This document shows, in pieces, positions 54,602-63,346 of a stretch of 64,000 nt of DNA (position 1 is its first letter; each line of letters opens with the position of its first letter). The notes under the pieces are model-generated. The model saw nothing but the letters and a program-made list of their open reading frames with translations, was not told where the DNA came from and made no database searches. Location of the stretch: assembly GCF_011305995.1 (NCBI RefSeq), contig NZ_CP049910.1, positions 5,346,501 to 5,410,500 on the forward strand, read 5' to 3'. The translations under genes were made by a program, and so were the position numbers. This DNA is from Diaphorobacter sp. HDW4A. GTDB taxonomy: Bacteria > Pseudomonadota > Gammaproteobacteria > Burkholderiales > Burkholderiaceae_C.

Positions 54602-56188
54602 ATGCCTGAAACCAATGCCCGAGACATCACCGCGCTGCAGACCAACGCACCCGCCACCAGCACCCAGCAAATCCAGTGGTGTCTGCTCTCACACACCAAT
54701 ATTGGCAAGACCACGCTCACCCGCACGCTGCTGGCCGACGATGTGGGCGAGATTCAGGACGCCGCGCATGTGACCAGCCAGTCGCAGCGTTATCTGCTGC
54801 AGACCACGGCGCAGGGCGATCAGCTCTGGCTGTGGGACACGCCGGGCTTTGGCGATTCGGTGCGGCTGTATGAACGCTTGAAGCAGCAAGGAAATCCGCT
54901 CGGCTGGTTTCTCTCCAACGTGTGGGATCGTTGGCGCGACAAGCCGTTCTACATGAGCCAGCGCGCGCTGGTGGCGGCGCGGGACCATGCGGATGTGATG
55001 CTCTATCTGGTCAACGCTGCAGAAGACCCGGCCGATGCGGGCTACTGGGAGGCCGAGATGCGCATCCTCGCGTGGATGCACAAGCCGGTGATCATTTTGC
55101 TCAACCAGATCGGAAGCGACACCACGCCCGAGCAGACCGCCGCCGATCTGGAGCGCTGGCGCACGGCGGTGCAATCCTTCAGCGAGACGGTGCACGACGT
55201 GCTGGTGCTTGACGCGTTCACCCGCAGCTGGTGGCATGAGCGGCGCATGCTGCAGAGCATTGCGCCACTGCTGCCTGCTGACAAATTGCCGGCCTACGAG
55301 CGCATCCTGGCCGAGCGTGAACAGCGGCAACTTGAGCGCGAATTGGCCAGCATCGAAGCGCTCGCCGGGCAACTGATGCAGTCGGCTCTGGTGGAAGAAA
55401 CCGCAGAGCAGGGCGCCTCCGGCAAGCTCTGGGACCGCGCGGTCAGCACCATCGGCAAGATCTCGCAGAAGCTCGGCAAAACGGCGCAGGAAGACGCGCC
55501 TGCCGAGGCGCGCGATGCGATGAAGCGGCTGCTTGCCACGCTGCAGAAGATCGACGTGCGCGCCACGCAGCGGCTGCTTCAGCTGCACCAGCTCGACGGC
55601 GATGCGGCCAGCCAGATCCAGCAGCAGCTCAAGACCGATCTGCAGATCACCACGCCGCACGATACGCAGGCCGCCAGCCTTTGGGGCGCGGTCACGGCGG
55701 GCGCGGCCACGGGCATCGGAGCGGATCTGGTGACGGGAGGCCTGACGCTCGGCACCGGGGCGATCCTCGGCGCGCTGGTCGGCGCCGTCACTTTCGCGGG
55801 CGCGGCCTGGGGTGCGAACAAGATGTTCGATCAGGAGTCGCAGCGCTTTCGCCTCTCGGACGACTACCTCACCGCCATGGTGTCGCAGGCGCTGCTCAAA
55901 TACATCGTGATCTCGCACTTCGGGCGCGGGCGTGGCCGCTATACCGCGCCATCGGCGCCGCAGCAGTGGAGCGTCGCAGTGCAGGCTGCAGTGCAGCAGC
56001 ACGCTGCGCAATGGCAGAGCCTCTGGGCGAACCTGCGGGCGCTGCCACCGCAATCATCAGCCACAGATGCAATGGCCGATGCGCCGCATTCACCCGCCTT
56101 GCAGGCCGAACGGCAGGCGACCGAACTGCTGCTCCAGCGCACGCTCGCGCAGGTGCTGCAGACGCTGTATCCGACGCTTGCCAAGTGA
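54602..56188 (+). CDS. DUF3482 GTPase
   Basis: A 528-residue GTPase. The G1 loop is LLSHTNIGKTTLTRTL (about 28-43), G3 is WDTPGFGDSV (about 78-87), and the G4 region reads ILLNQIGSD in place of NKxD. A helical middle (about 220-345) and a glycine-rich hydrophobic region (about 365-400, AVTAGAATGIGADLVTGGLT) suggest membrane insertion. Family members pair with DUF2868 proteins, and the pair may sense or remodel the membrane; the function is not established. Start: ATG at 54602. The expected adjacency to the DUF2868 gene is broken by the toxin-antitoxin module, so this gene may need its own promoter in 54416-54601. Confidence 0.85.
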   Translation: MPETNARDITALQTNAPATSTQQIQWCLLSHTNIGKTTLTRTLLADDVGEIQDAAHVTSQSQRYLLQTTAQGDQLWLWDTPGFGDSVRLYERLKQQGNPLGWFLSNVWDRWRDKPFYMSQRALVAARDHADVMLYLVNAAEDPADAGYWEAEMRILAWMHKPVIILLNQIGSDTTPEQTAADLERWRTAVQSFSETVHDVLVLDAFTRSWWHERRMLQSIAPLLPADKLPAYERILAEREQRQLERELASIEALAGQLMQSALVEETAEQGASGKLWDRAVSTIGKISQKLGKTAQEDAPAEARDAMKRLLATLQKIDVRATQRLLQLHQLDGDAASQIQQQLKTDLQITTPHDTQAASLWGAVTAGAATGIGADLVTGGLTLGTGAILGALVGAVTFAGAAWGANKMFDQESQRFRLSDDYLTAMVSQALLKYIVISHFGRGRGRYTAPSAPQQWSVAVQAAVQQHAAQWQSLWANLRALPPQSSATDAMADAPHSPALQAERQATELLLQRTLAQVLQTLYPTLAK

Positions 56189-56359
56189 GGCATGAAAAGC
56201 CCTGGAAAACGCTTTGGCAGCTGTTTGGAAGCTGTGTAAACAAAGTTCCAAGCCAGCGTTGTCCTACAGATGGATCAATGCATTCGAGCGCAGCATGTGC
56301 ACGTCACCCCAACCCATTCAACCCGGTGACGATCCACGATCAATCCAGGAGTGCAATTC

Positions 56360-56818
56360 ATGCGCAACACAATGAAAATCTGGCTGGCTGCCGCATTCAC
56401 GACCGCGTCATTCGCCGCGCTGGCTGCGGCGCCCGCTGGTGAGCAGACCTTTGTCTGCAAGGACGGCACTTCGGTCAGCGCTGCCGCCTCCAAGGGCGCG
56501 TGCAAAGGACACAAGGGCATAGACAAGGACGCGACCGCCAAGGCGGGCGGTGGCGTCGCAGCTGCACCTGCTGCTGCCGCTCCAGCGCCGCAAAAGCCGA
56601 CAGCTGCCGCTCCCGCCGTCAAGGCCGACAACAAGGTATCGACCGCACCCGCTCCCGGCGGCGGCGCAGGCAAGGTCTGGGCGAATGACAGCACCAAGGT
56701 CTATCACTGCCAGGGCGACAAGTATTACGGCACCACCAAGCATGGCGAATATATGAGCGAGGCAGACGCCAAGGCCAAGGGCATGCACGCCTCGCACAAC
56801 AAGGCCTGCACGGCCTGA
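56360..56818 (+). CDS. DUF3761-type small exported protein
   Basis: A 152-residue exported protein. Signal peptide at 1-23 (MRNTMKIWLAAAFTTASFAALA). A short domain (FVCKDGTSVSAAASKGACKGH) is joined by a long Ala/Pro/Lys linker (about 60-105) to a DUF3761-like C-terminal piece (KVWANDSTKVYHCQGDKYYG, TKHGEYMSEADAKAKG). Both end pieces have paired cysteines. Function unknown. Start: ATG at 56360 after AGGAG. It lies 171 bases after the GTPase gene and ends at a strong bidirectional terminator. Confidence 0.78.
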   Translation: MRNTMKIWLAAAFTTASFAALAAAPAGEQTFVCKDGTSVSAAASKGACKGHKGIDKDATAKAGGGVAAAPAAAAPAPQKPTAAAPAVKADNKVSTAPAPGGGAGKVWANDSTKVYHCQGDKYYGTTKHGEYMSEADAKAKGMHASHNKACTA

Positions 56819-56843
56819 TCACTCAGCACATCAGCGGACAAGC

Positions 56844-56880
56844 AAACGCCCCACTCGCAGTCGCTGCGCGTGGGGCGTTT
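56844..56880. terminator. Bidirectional terminator between convergent genes
   Basis: A perfect 11-bp stem AAACGCCCCAC / GTGGGGCGTTT with a 15-base loop. A-rich and T-rich ends suit termination on both strands, for the DUF3761 gene (plus) and the DsbA-like gene (minus). Confidence 0.8.
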
Positions 56881-56894
56881 GTGTGTGGAATCGA

Positions 56895-57425
56895 TCAGCG
56901 CGTGGGGCGCAGCAGTTCCTCGATCACGGGCTCGAGGTCCTGAAAACCGCCGGGCGAATCGAACTTCTCGCCATTGATGTAGAACGCGGGCGTGCCGTTC
57001 ACGCCGCTGCGCTCGCCGCCGGCGATGTCCTCGCGGATGCGGCTCTCGAACTCGTCTTTTTGCAGCGACTGCTCGAGGTCTGCCTCCGACAGGCCCAGCG
57101 ATTTCACCAGTTGCACATAGAACGGACCGCCCAACAAGCGCTGGTTGGCATAGAGCGCGTCATGTGCTTCCCAGAATTTTCCGTGCTTGGCTGCAAACTC
57201 GGCCACCACGGCCGCGTTCTGCGCCTCGGGGTGCATGGACAGCGGGAAGTTGCGGAACACGAAGCATAGCTCCTTGCCAAAGCGCTTTTGGATGCCTTGG
57301 ACAATGGATGCGGCTGCGCCGCAATAAGGACACTGATAGTCGCCGTACTCAACCAAAACGATGGGCGCGCTAGTGTCGCCGCTGATGTGGTCGCGGCTGC
57401 TCACGGCAGGGTGAAGCTGGGACAT
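56895..57425 (-). CDS. DsbA-family thioredoxin-fold protein, cytoplasmic
   Basis: A 176-residue DsbA/FrnE-type thiol protein. The active site is YGDYQCPYCGAA (Cys32 and Cys35), followed by the helical insert (FRNFPLSMHPEAQNAAVVAE) and the cis-Pro segment VNGTPAFYINGE. It has no signal peptide, so unlike true DsbA it should act in the cytoplasm, possibly in oxidative stress. Start: ATG at 57425, with GGAGC upstream. It is separate from rluE, 175 bases away; that gap shows nothing notable. Confidence 0.9.
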   Translation of the reverse strand: MSQLHPAVSSRDHISGDTSAPIVLVEYGDYQCPYCGAAASIVQGIQKRFGKELCFVFRNFPLSMHPEAQNAAVVAEFAAKHGKFWEAHDALYANQRLLGGPFYVQLVKSLGLSEADLEQSLQKDEFESRIREDIAGGERSGVNGTPAFYINGEKFDSPGGFQDLEPVIEELLRPTR

Positions 57426-57600
57426 GGGTGAAGCTCCTGATGGTCGTTGATGACGAAGTGGAACAAGGCCATGTGGCCTGTTGGAAAACTTCGTTGATAC
57501 GATAGAGCGATTGCGCGGAAACCGTGTCAGCCGATGCCTTGAGTACGCACTGTTGCGTGCTCATGCGTTTGGAAGGAATTCAAGCCTCTCGACACCAATC

Positions 57601-58257
57601 TCAGATCGGCGGCTGTACGTCGGCCCATTTGCCCGACTCGATGCCTTGCAGCGCATATGGCCCGATGGCCACGCGCGCCAGCCGCAGGGTGGGGTGACCG
57701 ATGGCGGCGGTCATGCGCCGCACCTGGCGGTTGCGGCCCTCGCGGATGATGAGTTCGATCCAGCAATCGGGAATGTTCTGGCGCACGCGGATCGGCGGAT
57801 CGCGTTGGCCCAGCCATTCGGGCGTGTCGATGCGGCGCGCCTGCGCTGGCAGCGTCAGGCCGTCGTTGAGTTGCACGCCATCGCGCAGGCGCTGCAGCGC
57901 GGCCTCGTCGGGGATGCCTTCCACCTGGATCAGGTAGGTCTTGTCCATCTTGAACTTGGGGCTGGAGATATGCGCCTGCAGCAACCCATCGTTGGTCAGC
58001 AGCAGCAGGCCTTCGCTGTCGGCGTCGAGCCGACCCGCGACGTATACGCCCGGCACATCGATGAAGTCTTTGAGCCCGCGCCAGCGGCCCTCGGGCGTGA
58101 ACTGGCTGAGCACGCCGTAGGGCTTGTGAAAGCACAGCAGGCGCGTGGGCCCGTTGCTCTTTTCACGCGGTTCGCGCTCGAATCTGGCGCTGCGCTCACG
58201 CAGTTCCGGCTTGCGCAGCGTGGGTTTGTGGAGGGTGTTTCTTCTCGGTGCGTTCAT
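57601..58257 (-). CDS. rluE: 23S rRNA pseudouridine synthase (RluE type)
   Basis: A 218-residue RsuA/RluE-family pseudouridine synthase. A basic lead of about 35 residues precedes LLCFHKPYGVLSQFTPEG. The catalytic aspartate is Asp78 in GRLDADSEGLLLLTND, and the C-terminal motif is EGRNRQVRRMTAAIGHPTLR. It lacks the S4 domain of RsuA/RluB, like E. coli RluE, which modifies U2457 of 23S rRNA. Start: ATG at 58257. The SDR gene ends 6 bases upstream, so the two may be co-transcribed. Confidence 0.9.
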   Translation of the reverse strand: MNAPRRNTLHKPTLRKPELRERSARFEREPREKSNGPTRLLCFHKPYGVLSQFTPEGRWRGLKDFIDVPGVYVAGRLDADSEGLLLLTNDGLLQAHISSPKFKMDKTYLIQVEGIPDEAALQRLRDGVQLNDGLTLPAQARRIDTPEWLGQRDPPIRVRQNIPDCWIELIIREGRNRQVRRMTAAIGHPTLRLARVAIGPYALQGIESGKWADVQPPI

Positions 58258-58263
58258 CTTGGC

Positions 58264-59022
58264 TCAGGAAATCAGATAGCCGCCGTCCACCCCCAGCACG
58301 GTGCCGGTGATGTAGCTGGCGAGCGAGGAGCCCAGAAACGCGATCGGCCCGGCCAGCTCGGCCGGATCGCCGTAGCGCTTGAGCGGAACGCGGCGCATGA
58401 TGTATTCCACGTGCTTGGGGTCCTTGCGCGTCGACTCGGTCATCGCGGTGAGCATCACGCCCGGCGCTACCGCATTCACGCGGATGCCTTGCGGCGCGAG
58501 CTCCAGTGCCATCACCTTGGTGAGCATCTCCACGGCGGCCTTGGAGGTGGAATAGGCCACGGAGCCTGCCGCCGCGCGCGACGCGGCAATCGAGCCCATG
58601 TTGACCACGCTGCCACCGGTGGACGCCAGCAGCGCCTGAAACGCATGAATCGTGTTTCGCGTGCCGCTGAGGTTGATGTCCAGCGTGCGCTGCCACTCCT
58701 CATCGCGATCTTCGCTGTCAAACGCATGTCTGGGGCGCACGCCCGCGTTGTTCACCAGCAGCAGTTTGCGCTCGGCGCTGATCTCGCGTGTGACGAGTTC
58801 GGCCGCTTCCCGGCATGCATTGGCGTCCGATACATCGAGCTTGAGCGCATGAGCGATGCCACCGGCCTCACGGATCAGAGCGGTCGTCTCGCCTACGGCA
58901 TCTTCGTTCACGTCGCTGGCAAACACCTGTGCCCCCATGCCCGCAATGCCAAGCGCCACCGCCTTGCCAATGCCCTGGCCGGCGCCGGTGATGAAAACGG
59001 TTTGGTCTTTGAGCAGGTCCAT
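58264..59022 (-). CDS. Short-chain dehydrogenase/reductase
   Basis: A 252-residue classical SDR. The cofactor loop is ITGAGQGIGKAVA (about 11-23), the fold marker LLVNNAGVRPR (about 88-98), and the catalytic set Ser144, Tyr157 and Lys161 (YSTSK). Asp37 after the second strand (FASDVNED) suggests NAD(H) preference. The C-terminal GTVLGVDGGYL is typical of FabG-like enzymes. The substrate is unknown. Start: ATG at 59022. It is followed at 6 bases by rluE; a LuxR gene lies upstream on the same strand. Confidence 0.9.
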   Translation of the reverse strand: MDLLKDQTVFITGAGQGIGKAVALGIAGMGAQVFASDVNEDAVGETTALIREAGGIAHALKLDVSDANACREAAELVTREISAERKLLLVNNAGVRPRHAFDSEDRDEEWQRTLDINLSGTRNTIHAFQALLASTGGSVVNMGSIAASRAAAGSVAYSTSKAAVEMLTKVMALELAPQGIRVNAVAPGVMLTAMTESTRKDPKHVEYIMRRVPLKRYGDPAELAGPIAFLGSSLASYITGTVLGVDGGYLIS

Positions 59023-59088
59023 GAAGGGTAAGGATGGTGCGTGGGCAATGTTGGATTATGGATTGCCGGAGTCTCGACATCACGCTGT

Positions 59089-60291
59089 TCAGCGGGGTCG
59101 CATGGAATTTTGATGTGTTGCGGCACTCCGCTGAAGCACGGCCGGCCCGTTCAGAATGGTGCGAATCAGGTCGGCTTGCCTTCTCACGCCCACCTTGGCG
59201 GTGATCGATTTCAGCTGCACACGCACGGTGTGGACCGAAAGAGCCCGTTCTTCTGCGTATTCCCTCACGCTCAGGCCATTGACCAGCGCCTGGGCGAGTA
59301 ACGACTCCGCCATGCTGAGTCCGTAGCAGGCTCGCAGCACCGCATCAAGCTCGTGCAACGTGGCCGTGGGATCGCTGATGAAAACAGCCGCCGCAGCATG
59401 TGTTCCGAACGGTTCGCATTGTTGGGGCAGGGGGCTGATGAGCAAGTGCAGATTGTGCTGCAGGCCCTGCAGTCGCATGCCTTGTCCGGCCTGAATCGGC
59501 ACTCCCAGCCCTGTAGACACGGCGCGGCGCATGGTCGCCTGCAGTCGCATATCGTCTGCCTGCCGGGTCGCGTGCAATGTCTCCTCACCCAGAAAACGGC
59601 CCTTGATTCGGATAAGCCCGGACTCTTGTGCCAGCGAATGCGCGCGAGCGTTGGCGTGCAGTACCTGAGCCTTGGCATCCAGCAGCACGATTCCGAGCGG
59701 AAGGCGATCCAGCAATCCGAGCGATGCCTGCGCCAGCGCTTCGGCGCGGTGCAGTCTGCGATGCAAGGCAAAGGCGGTCTGCAGATGCGGCATCAGCGTG
59801 CGCAACTGTTGCTCTTCCTGTGGGGTGTAGGGGCCATGCGCCTTGGAACGTAGGGCGGTGACGTTGAATGACCGGCGATTGCGCTTTTCGACCACGGCAG
59901 CGAACGAATAAAACAGGTCCTGCGGCCTCAACCAGTCACCGAACCATTCGGTCGATGGCAGCTTGCCGTCGGGGCTCAATCGGCTTGAATTGACGATGTG
60001 GCCTTCGTGATGCAGATGCTCGTTTTCCAGCCAGACGTTGCAGTGACAGAAGTGCCGGGTATATCCGTCGAGATAGAAATCGTCGAGACCGACGGTGCAC
60101 GCAATGGAAGTGGGCCCGCCGATGAGATCAGCCGAGTTGTCGCTGAAGTCATGGGCCCACATCAGTGCCTGTTCCGACTGGAAGGTGGCGGCGAAGCGCG
60201 CCAGAAAATCGGGCCATTTCTCCGGTGCCATAGAGGCCTCGTAGACGGCTCCGATCAGCGGCACCAGGCCGTGTTCCTCACGCTGCGACAT
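59089..60291 (-). CDS. LuxR-family (GerE) regulator
   Basis: A 400-residue regulator. The first 300 residues are a sensor region without a receiver domain; a PAS-like part lies near 215-290 (LGIVLLDAKAQVLHANARAH). The C terminus has a GerE helix-turn-helix (about 335-395, GLSMAESLLAQALVNGLSVR, EYAEERALSVHTVRVQLKSI). Start: ATG at 60291 with GGAG about 11 bases away; an in-frame extension to 60621 overlaps the divergent gene. It diverges from the DUF2135 gene (181 bases between starts) and could control it or the SDR gene downstream. Confidence 0.85.
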   Translation of the reverse strand: MSQREEHGLVPLIGAVYEASMAPEKWPDFLARFAATFQSEQALMWAHDFSDNSADLIGGPTSIACTVGLDDFYLDGYTRHFCHCNVWLENEHLHHEGHIVNSSRLSPDGKLPSTEWFGDWLRPQDLFYSFAAVVEKRNRRSFNVTALRSKAHGPYTPQEEQQLRTLMPHLQTAFALHRRLHRAEALAQASLGLLDRLPLGIVLLDAKAQVLHANARAHSLAQESGLIRIKGRFLGEETLHATRQADDMRLQATMRRAVSTGLGVPIQAGQGMRLQGLQHNLHLLISPLPQQCEPFGTHAAAAVFISDPTATLHELDAVLRACYGLSMAESLLAQALVNGLSVREYAEERALSVHTVRVQLKSITAKVGVRRQADLIRTILNGPAVLQRSAATHQNSMRPR

Positions 60292-60472
60292 TTCTGCGAA
60301 GCTCCTCTCCAACGGTTGGGCGTTGTCCGAATGGCGCGTTGATTTGCATGCTTTCGCGAGTGTAATCAAGTGTTTCTGATACCCCAATTGGGTGATGCCG
60401 GGCAGGGGTAAAGCACCTACAAACGCAGTCAACACTTTGGTGACTCGGGGGATGGGCTTGAGAGGCGTTCGA

Positions 60473-61621
60473 ATGCGAAGCAGATGCGCAGCTTGGTTGG
60501 AGTGGTTTGCAACGGGTGGGAATGGGGCGCTGTGGTGGGCGCGTTCCTGTTGGCTGCTCGCTCTGTGCATCGGCACGGGGGCAGGGCATGCGGCACAGAA
60601 GGATGTTTTGGTGGTGGGCAAGACGCAGGTCTGTTTCTCGCGCGACTACGCGCTTGAGCTGGCGGCCATTTCCGCCGAAAACAATGCGCACGATGCGTGT
60701 GCGGCATTGGGGTCGGGCTGGCGTCTGGGGGAGCTGCGCATTCCGGGATATCAGCAATGCAGGCAGTGCGGCCAATCCAAGGAATACCGTTGCGAGATCA
60801 CCCAGGTCAGCTATTCCTGTATTTCCACGGAGGGACGGCAGGCCGCAGAAGAGAAGGCGCCGCGTGACGGGAAGTCCGGGAGCGACGCATCTTCCGGCGC
60901 TGGGGCAGGTGCACTGGAGAAATGGGCCAAGCCGGCAAACGGAGCTGACGCGGCCTCCCCCGGGGCCACGCAGACGCGCAATCCGTTGGAGCACTTCGAA
61001 GCGGAACGGGCCGAGGTGCGCAAGCAGCCCATTCGCATCACGTCGCCGCAGCCGCGCCAGCAAGTCACCACGCGGGTGGTGGAAGTGGTTGGCGACACGC
61101 AAGGCGTTTTGCGCAACAGCGAACTGACCGTGCATTTCAACGGGGCGCAGCAACGCATCGCCTCCGATGCGAACGGGAAATTCCAGGTCCGCCTGATATT
61201 GGCGGCGGGACTCAACAATGTCCGGGTATGCCACGCGCAGGCCTGCAGCGAAGTGGCCATCGACGCCAAAATTCAGCCGCAGGCGCTCATGGCCACCCTG
61301 ACATGGCAGGGCCGTGCCGATCTCGATTTGCATGTGCTGACGCCTTCCGGTGCGCATTGCATGCACGGACGCAGAAGCATCGCGAACGAATGCTCGCTGG
61401 ACATCGACGACACACGCGGAGTGAATCCCGAAAACATCTCCATTGCGCCGCAGGCGCCCAAAGGCAAATACCGCTTCAGCGTGGTCAATTACAGCGGGCA
61501 ATCAGGAATCCAGGGCGTGCTCAGCATCTACAAGGCCGAGCGATTGGTGGAGACGCGGCCCTTTGTCACGGGCGGGGGGAAGAAATCCACCGCGCTGGAA
61601 GTCGATGTAGGCAATGACTGA
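60473..61621 (+). CDS. Exported DUF2135 (YfaP-like) protein
   Basis: A 382-residue exported protein. Signal peptide at about 1-41 (core WWARSCWLLALCIGTGAGHA). A cysteine-rich N-terminal part (CFSRDYALELAAISAENNAH, then CRQCGQSKEYRCEI) is followed by a Gly/Ala/Ser linker. An Ig-like segment comes next (about 190-265, VVEVVGDTQGVLRNSELTVH). The C-terminal DUF2135/YfaP-type domain (about 275-380) is marked by LTWQGRADLDLHVLTPSG and KYRFSVVNYSGQ. YfaP relatives accompany secreted macroglobulin-like and von-Willebrand-type proteins; the role is unknown. Start: ATG at 60473 after GAGAGG. The TPR-like gene follows 19 bases later. Confidence 0.78.
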   Translation: MRSRCAAWLEWFATGGNGALWWARSCWLLALCIGTGAGHAAQKDVLVVGKTQVCFSRDYALELAAISAENNAHDACAALGSGWRLGELRIPGYQQCRQCGQSKEYRCEITQVSYSCISTEGRQAAEEKAPRDGKSGSDASSGAGAGALEKWAKPANGADAASPGATQTRNPLEHFEAERAEVRKQPIRITSPQPRQQVTTRVVEVVGDTQGVLRNSELTVHFNGAQQRIASDANGKFQVRLILAAGLNNVRVCHAQACSEVAIDAKIQPQALMATLTWQGRADLDLHVLTPSGAHCMHGRRSIANECSLDIDDTRGVNPENISIAPQAPKGKYRFSVVNYSGQSGIQGVLSIYKAERLVETRPFVTGGGKKSTALEVDVGND

Positions 61622-61640
61622 AGTTTGAACGGAGAAAGAA

Positions 61641-62369
61641 ATGCGCAGATTTTTTGCCCTGTGGGTGGCCTGCATGTGCCTGTTGCAGGGGGCGCACGCG
61701 CAGATCCAGCTTTCGCCCAAGGTGGAAGCGGATCGCCAGATGATGGCCGCCAGTCAGGCGATGAGAGATGGGGACTGGAAGGAAGCCGTGCGTGCCTTTG
61801 AGGCGGTGGAGGCGACGGGCTTCAGTCCGCTGCCCGAGGTGTTCGGCTACTCGTACGGCAACGCCTTGGGTGAGGCGGGCGAGCATGAGCGCGCCAAGGA
61901 GCGGTTGCTCAACTACCTCAACACCTATGGCGAGAAAGGCAAGTACTACGTGCAGGCCATGGAGCAACTCAATGCGGTCGAGAAGCGACAGCGAGGCGCG
62001 GCGCAGGAAATCCAGCGTCAAGCTGCCGCGCAGGAGCTGCTGCGACAGGAAAAGGAGGTGGCCGAGCGACAGTGGACGAAGGTCTACTTCCGGCATTGGA
62101 TCCTCGATGTTGCGGGGCGCGGATCGTGTCAGAAAACCCAGCGCAAGCTCGACGAATACATGCAGCGCTCGACCTATCGCAATTTTTCATGCAACTGCAA
62201 CACTGCGCCGGTCAATCATCCCGCGTGGCGCGGTCATTCCGAAGACATCTGCCGAGGTGAGTTGGAGTTCAACGCCCAGTTGGACGCGAACGCAAGGGTG
62301 AGCGGCAAGGAGGGGGAGACCAACCGCTGGGGCTTTGAGATCAAGAAAGGCAGCGCGTTCAGTTACTGA
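61641..62369 (+). CDS. Exported TPR-like protein, partner of the DUF2135 protein
   Basis: A 242-residue protein with a signal peptide (1-20, MRRFFALWVACMCLLQGAHA). A TPR-like helical region (about 30-110, MRDGDWKEAVRAFEAVEATG, GEHERAKERLLNYLNTYG) leads to a coiled-coil-like Gln/Ala/Glu stretch (about 115-150). The C-terminal part has several cysteines (SCQKTQRKL, FSCNCNTAPV, ICRGEL). I do not recognise the family. Start: ATG at 61641 after GGAGAAAG. It is co-transcribed with the DUF2135 gene, and the 3' ends of this gene and the convergent LysR gene overlap by 7 bases. Confidence 0.75.
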   Translation: MRRFFALWVACMCLLQGAHAQIQLSPKVEADRQMMAASQAMRDGDWKEAVRAFEAVEATGFSPLPEVFGYSYGNALGEAGEHERAKERLLNYLNTYGEKGKYYVQAMEQLNAVEKRQRGAAQEIQRQAAAQELLRQEKEVAERQWTKVYFRHWILDVAGRGSCQKTQRKLDEYMQRSTYRNFSCNCNTAPVNHPAWRGHSEDICRGELEFNAQLDANARVSGKEGETNRWGFEIKKGSAFSY

Positions 62370-63262
62370 ACCGCGCCGAGGGTTGACGCGGGATAGATCT
62401 CCCGCACGCAATCCAGCCACGCCCGCGCCGCGCGCGAGAGGTAGCCGGGGCGCCACATCAGCACCACGTCCCAGCTCAGCACGGGATCGACCAGCGGCCG
62501 GCTTGCCACGCGCGCCGGGTCGTAGCGCGCGATCACGTGCTCGAACATCACGGCGATGCCCACGTCCTGCGCGACCAGATCGCCTATGAAATCCCAGTAG
62601 CGTGACTGCAGGCGGATGTGCGGCTCGAAGCCCGCACGCGCGCATTGTTCGAGCACCGCCTGGTGTAGCTTGAAGCCCGGGGTGTAGAGCACGAAGGGCT
62701 TATCGCGTAGATCGCGCCAAGCGAGCGGCGCGTTCGCGTCTTCCACCCGGTGTGCCGCCATGGCCACGCGGGTGGTCTGGCGGGCAATGGTCGTGGTCTG
62801 CAGCTCGGGATCGGGCTCGCTGAGCAGGCCGAGCGTCATGTCGAGCTTGCCGTCGAGCAGCGCCTGCCGCTGCGCGCTCGCGCCCTGCTCGTCGACCTGC
62901 AGCACAACGCCGGGGTGGCGCTGCTGGAACAGCGCGATCACCGGTGCCATGTAGTGCCCGGCCGTCGGCATGATGCCTACGCTGAGCTCGCCGCGCGCGA
63001 TGCCGTCGACCTCGGCCACCTCCTGTTTGAGGCGGCGGGCCTCGTCCAGCAGCGTGAGGCCGTGCACATAGACCACCTTGCCCGCGTCTGTGAGCCGCAC
63101 GCTGCGGCCTTCGCGCAGCAGCAGCGGGCCGCCAAGCTCGTCCTCCAGCGACTTGACCATCTTGCTGATGGTGGGCTGGGTCACGTGCAGCGTATTGGCG
63201 GCGCGGGTGAAGCCGTTCTGGCGGACGACTTCGACGAAGTAGCGCAGGGCTCGCAGATCCAT
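62363..63262 (-). CDS. LysR-family regulator, divergent from lrgAB
   Basis: A 299-residue LysR protein. The helix-turn-helix lies at about 1-60 (MDLRALRYFVEVVRQNGFTR, AANTLHVTQPTISKMVKSLE), and the effector domain at about 90-290. It is close in style to CidR/CynR-type proteins and diverges from lrgA with 84 bases between starts, the same arrangement as cidR/cidAB. It probably controls the holin-like lrgAB genes in response to an acid such as acetate or pyruvate; this is inference from the CidR model. Confidence 0.9.
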   Translation of the reverse strand: MDLRALRYFVEVVRQNGFTRAANTLHVTQPTISKMVKSLEDELGGPLLLREGRSVRLTDAGKVVYVHGLTLLDEARRLKQEVAEVDGIARGELSVGIMPTAGHYMAPVIALFQQRHPGVVLQVDEQGASAQRQALLDGKLDMTLGLLSEPDPELQTTTIARQTTRVAMAAHRVEDANAPLAWRDLRDKPFVLYTPGFKLHQAVLEQCARAGFEPHIRLQSRYWDFIGDLVAQDVGIAVMFEHVIARYDPARVASRPLVDPVLSWDVVLMWRPGYLSRAARAWLDCVREIYPASTLGAVQ

Positions 63263-63274
63263 GGCGTGCTGACT

Positions 63275-63289
63275 ATTCCAAATTTGAAT
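63275..63289. promoter_or_regulatory. Candidate LysR binding site, lrgA promoter
   Basis: ATTCCAAATTTGAAT, a near-perfect 15-bp palindrome of the T-N11-A LysR-box form, lies in the 84-base divergent gap close to the regulator's start. The rest of the gap is AT-rich, with candidate promoter sequence for lrgA. Confidence 0.45.
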
Positions 63290-63346
63290 GAAAAAAATAA
63301 GAATAATTCATTTTACGAATGTACGTGAAAACCCTAGACTTTGGGC

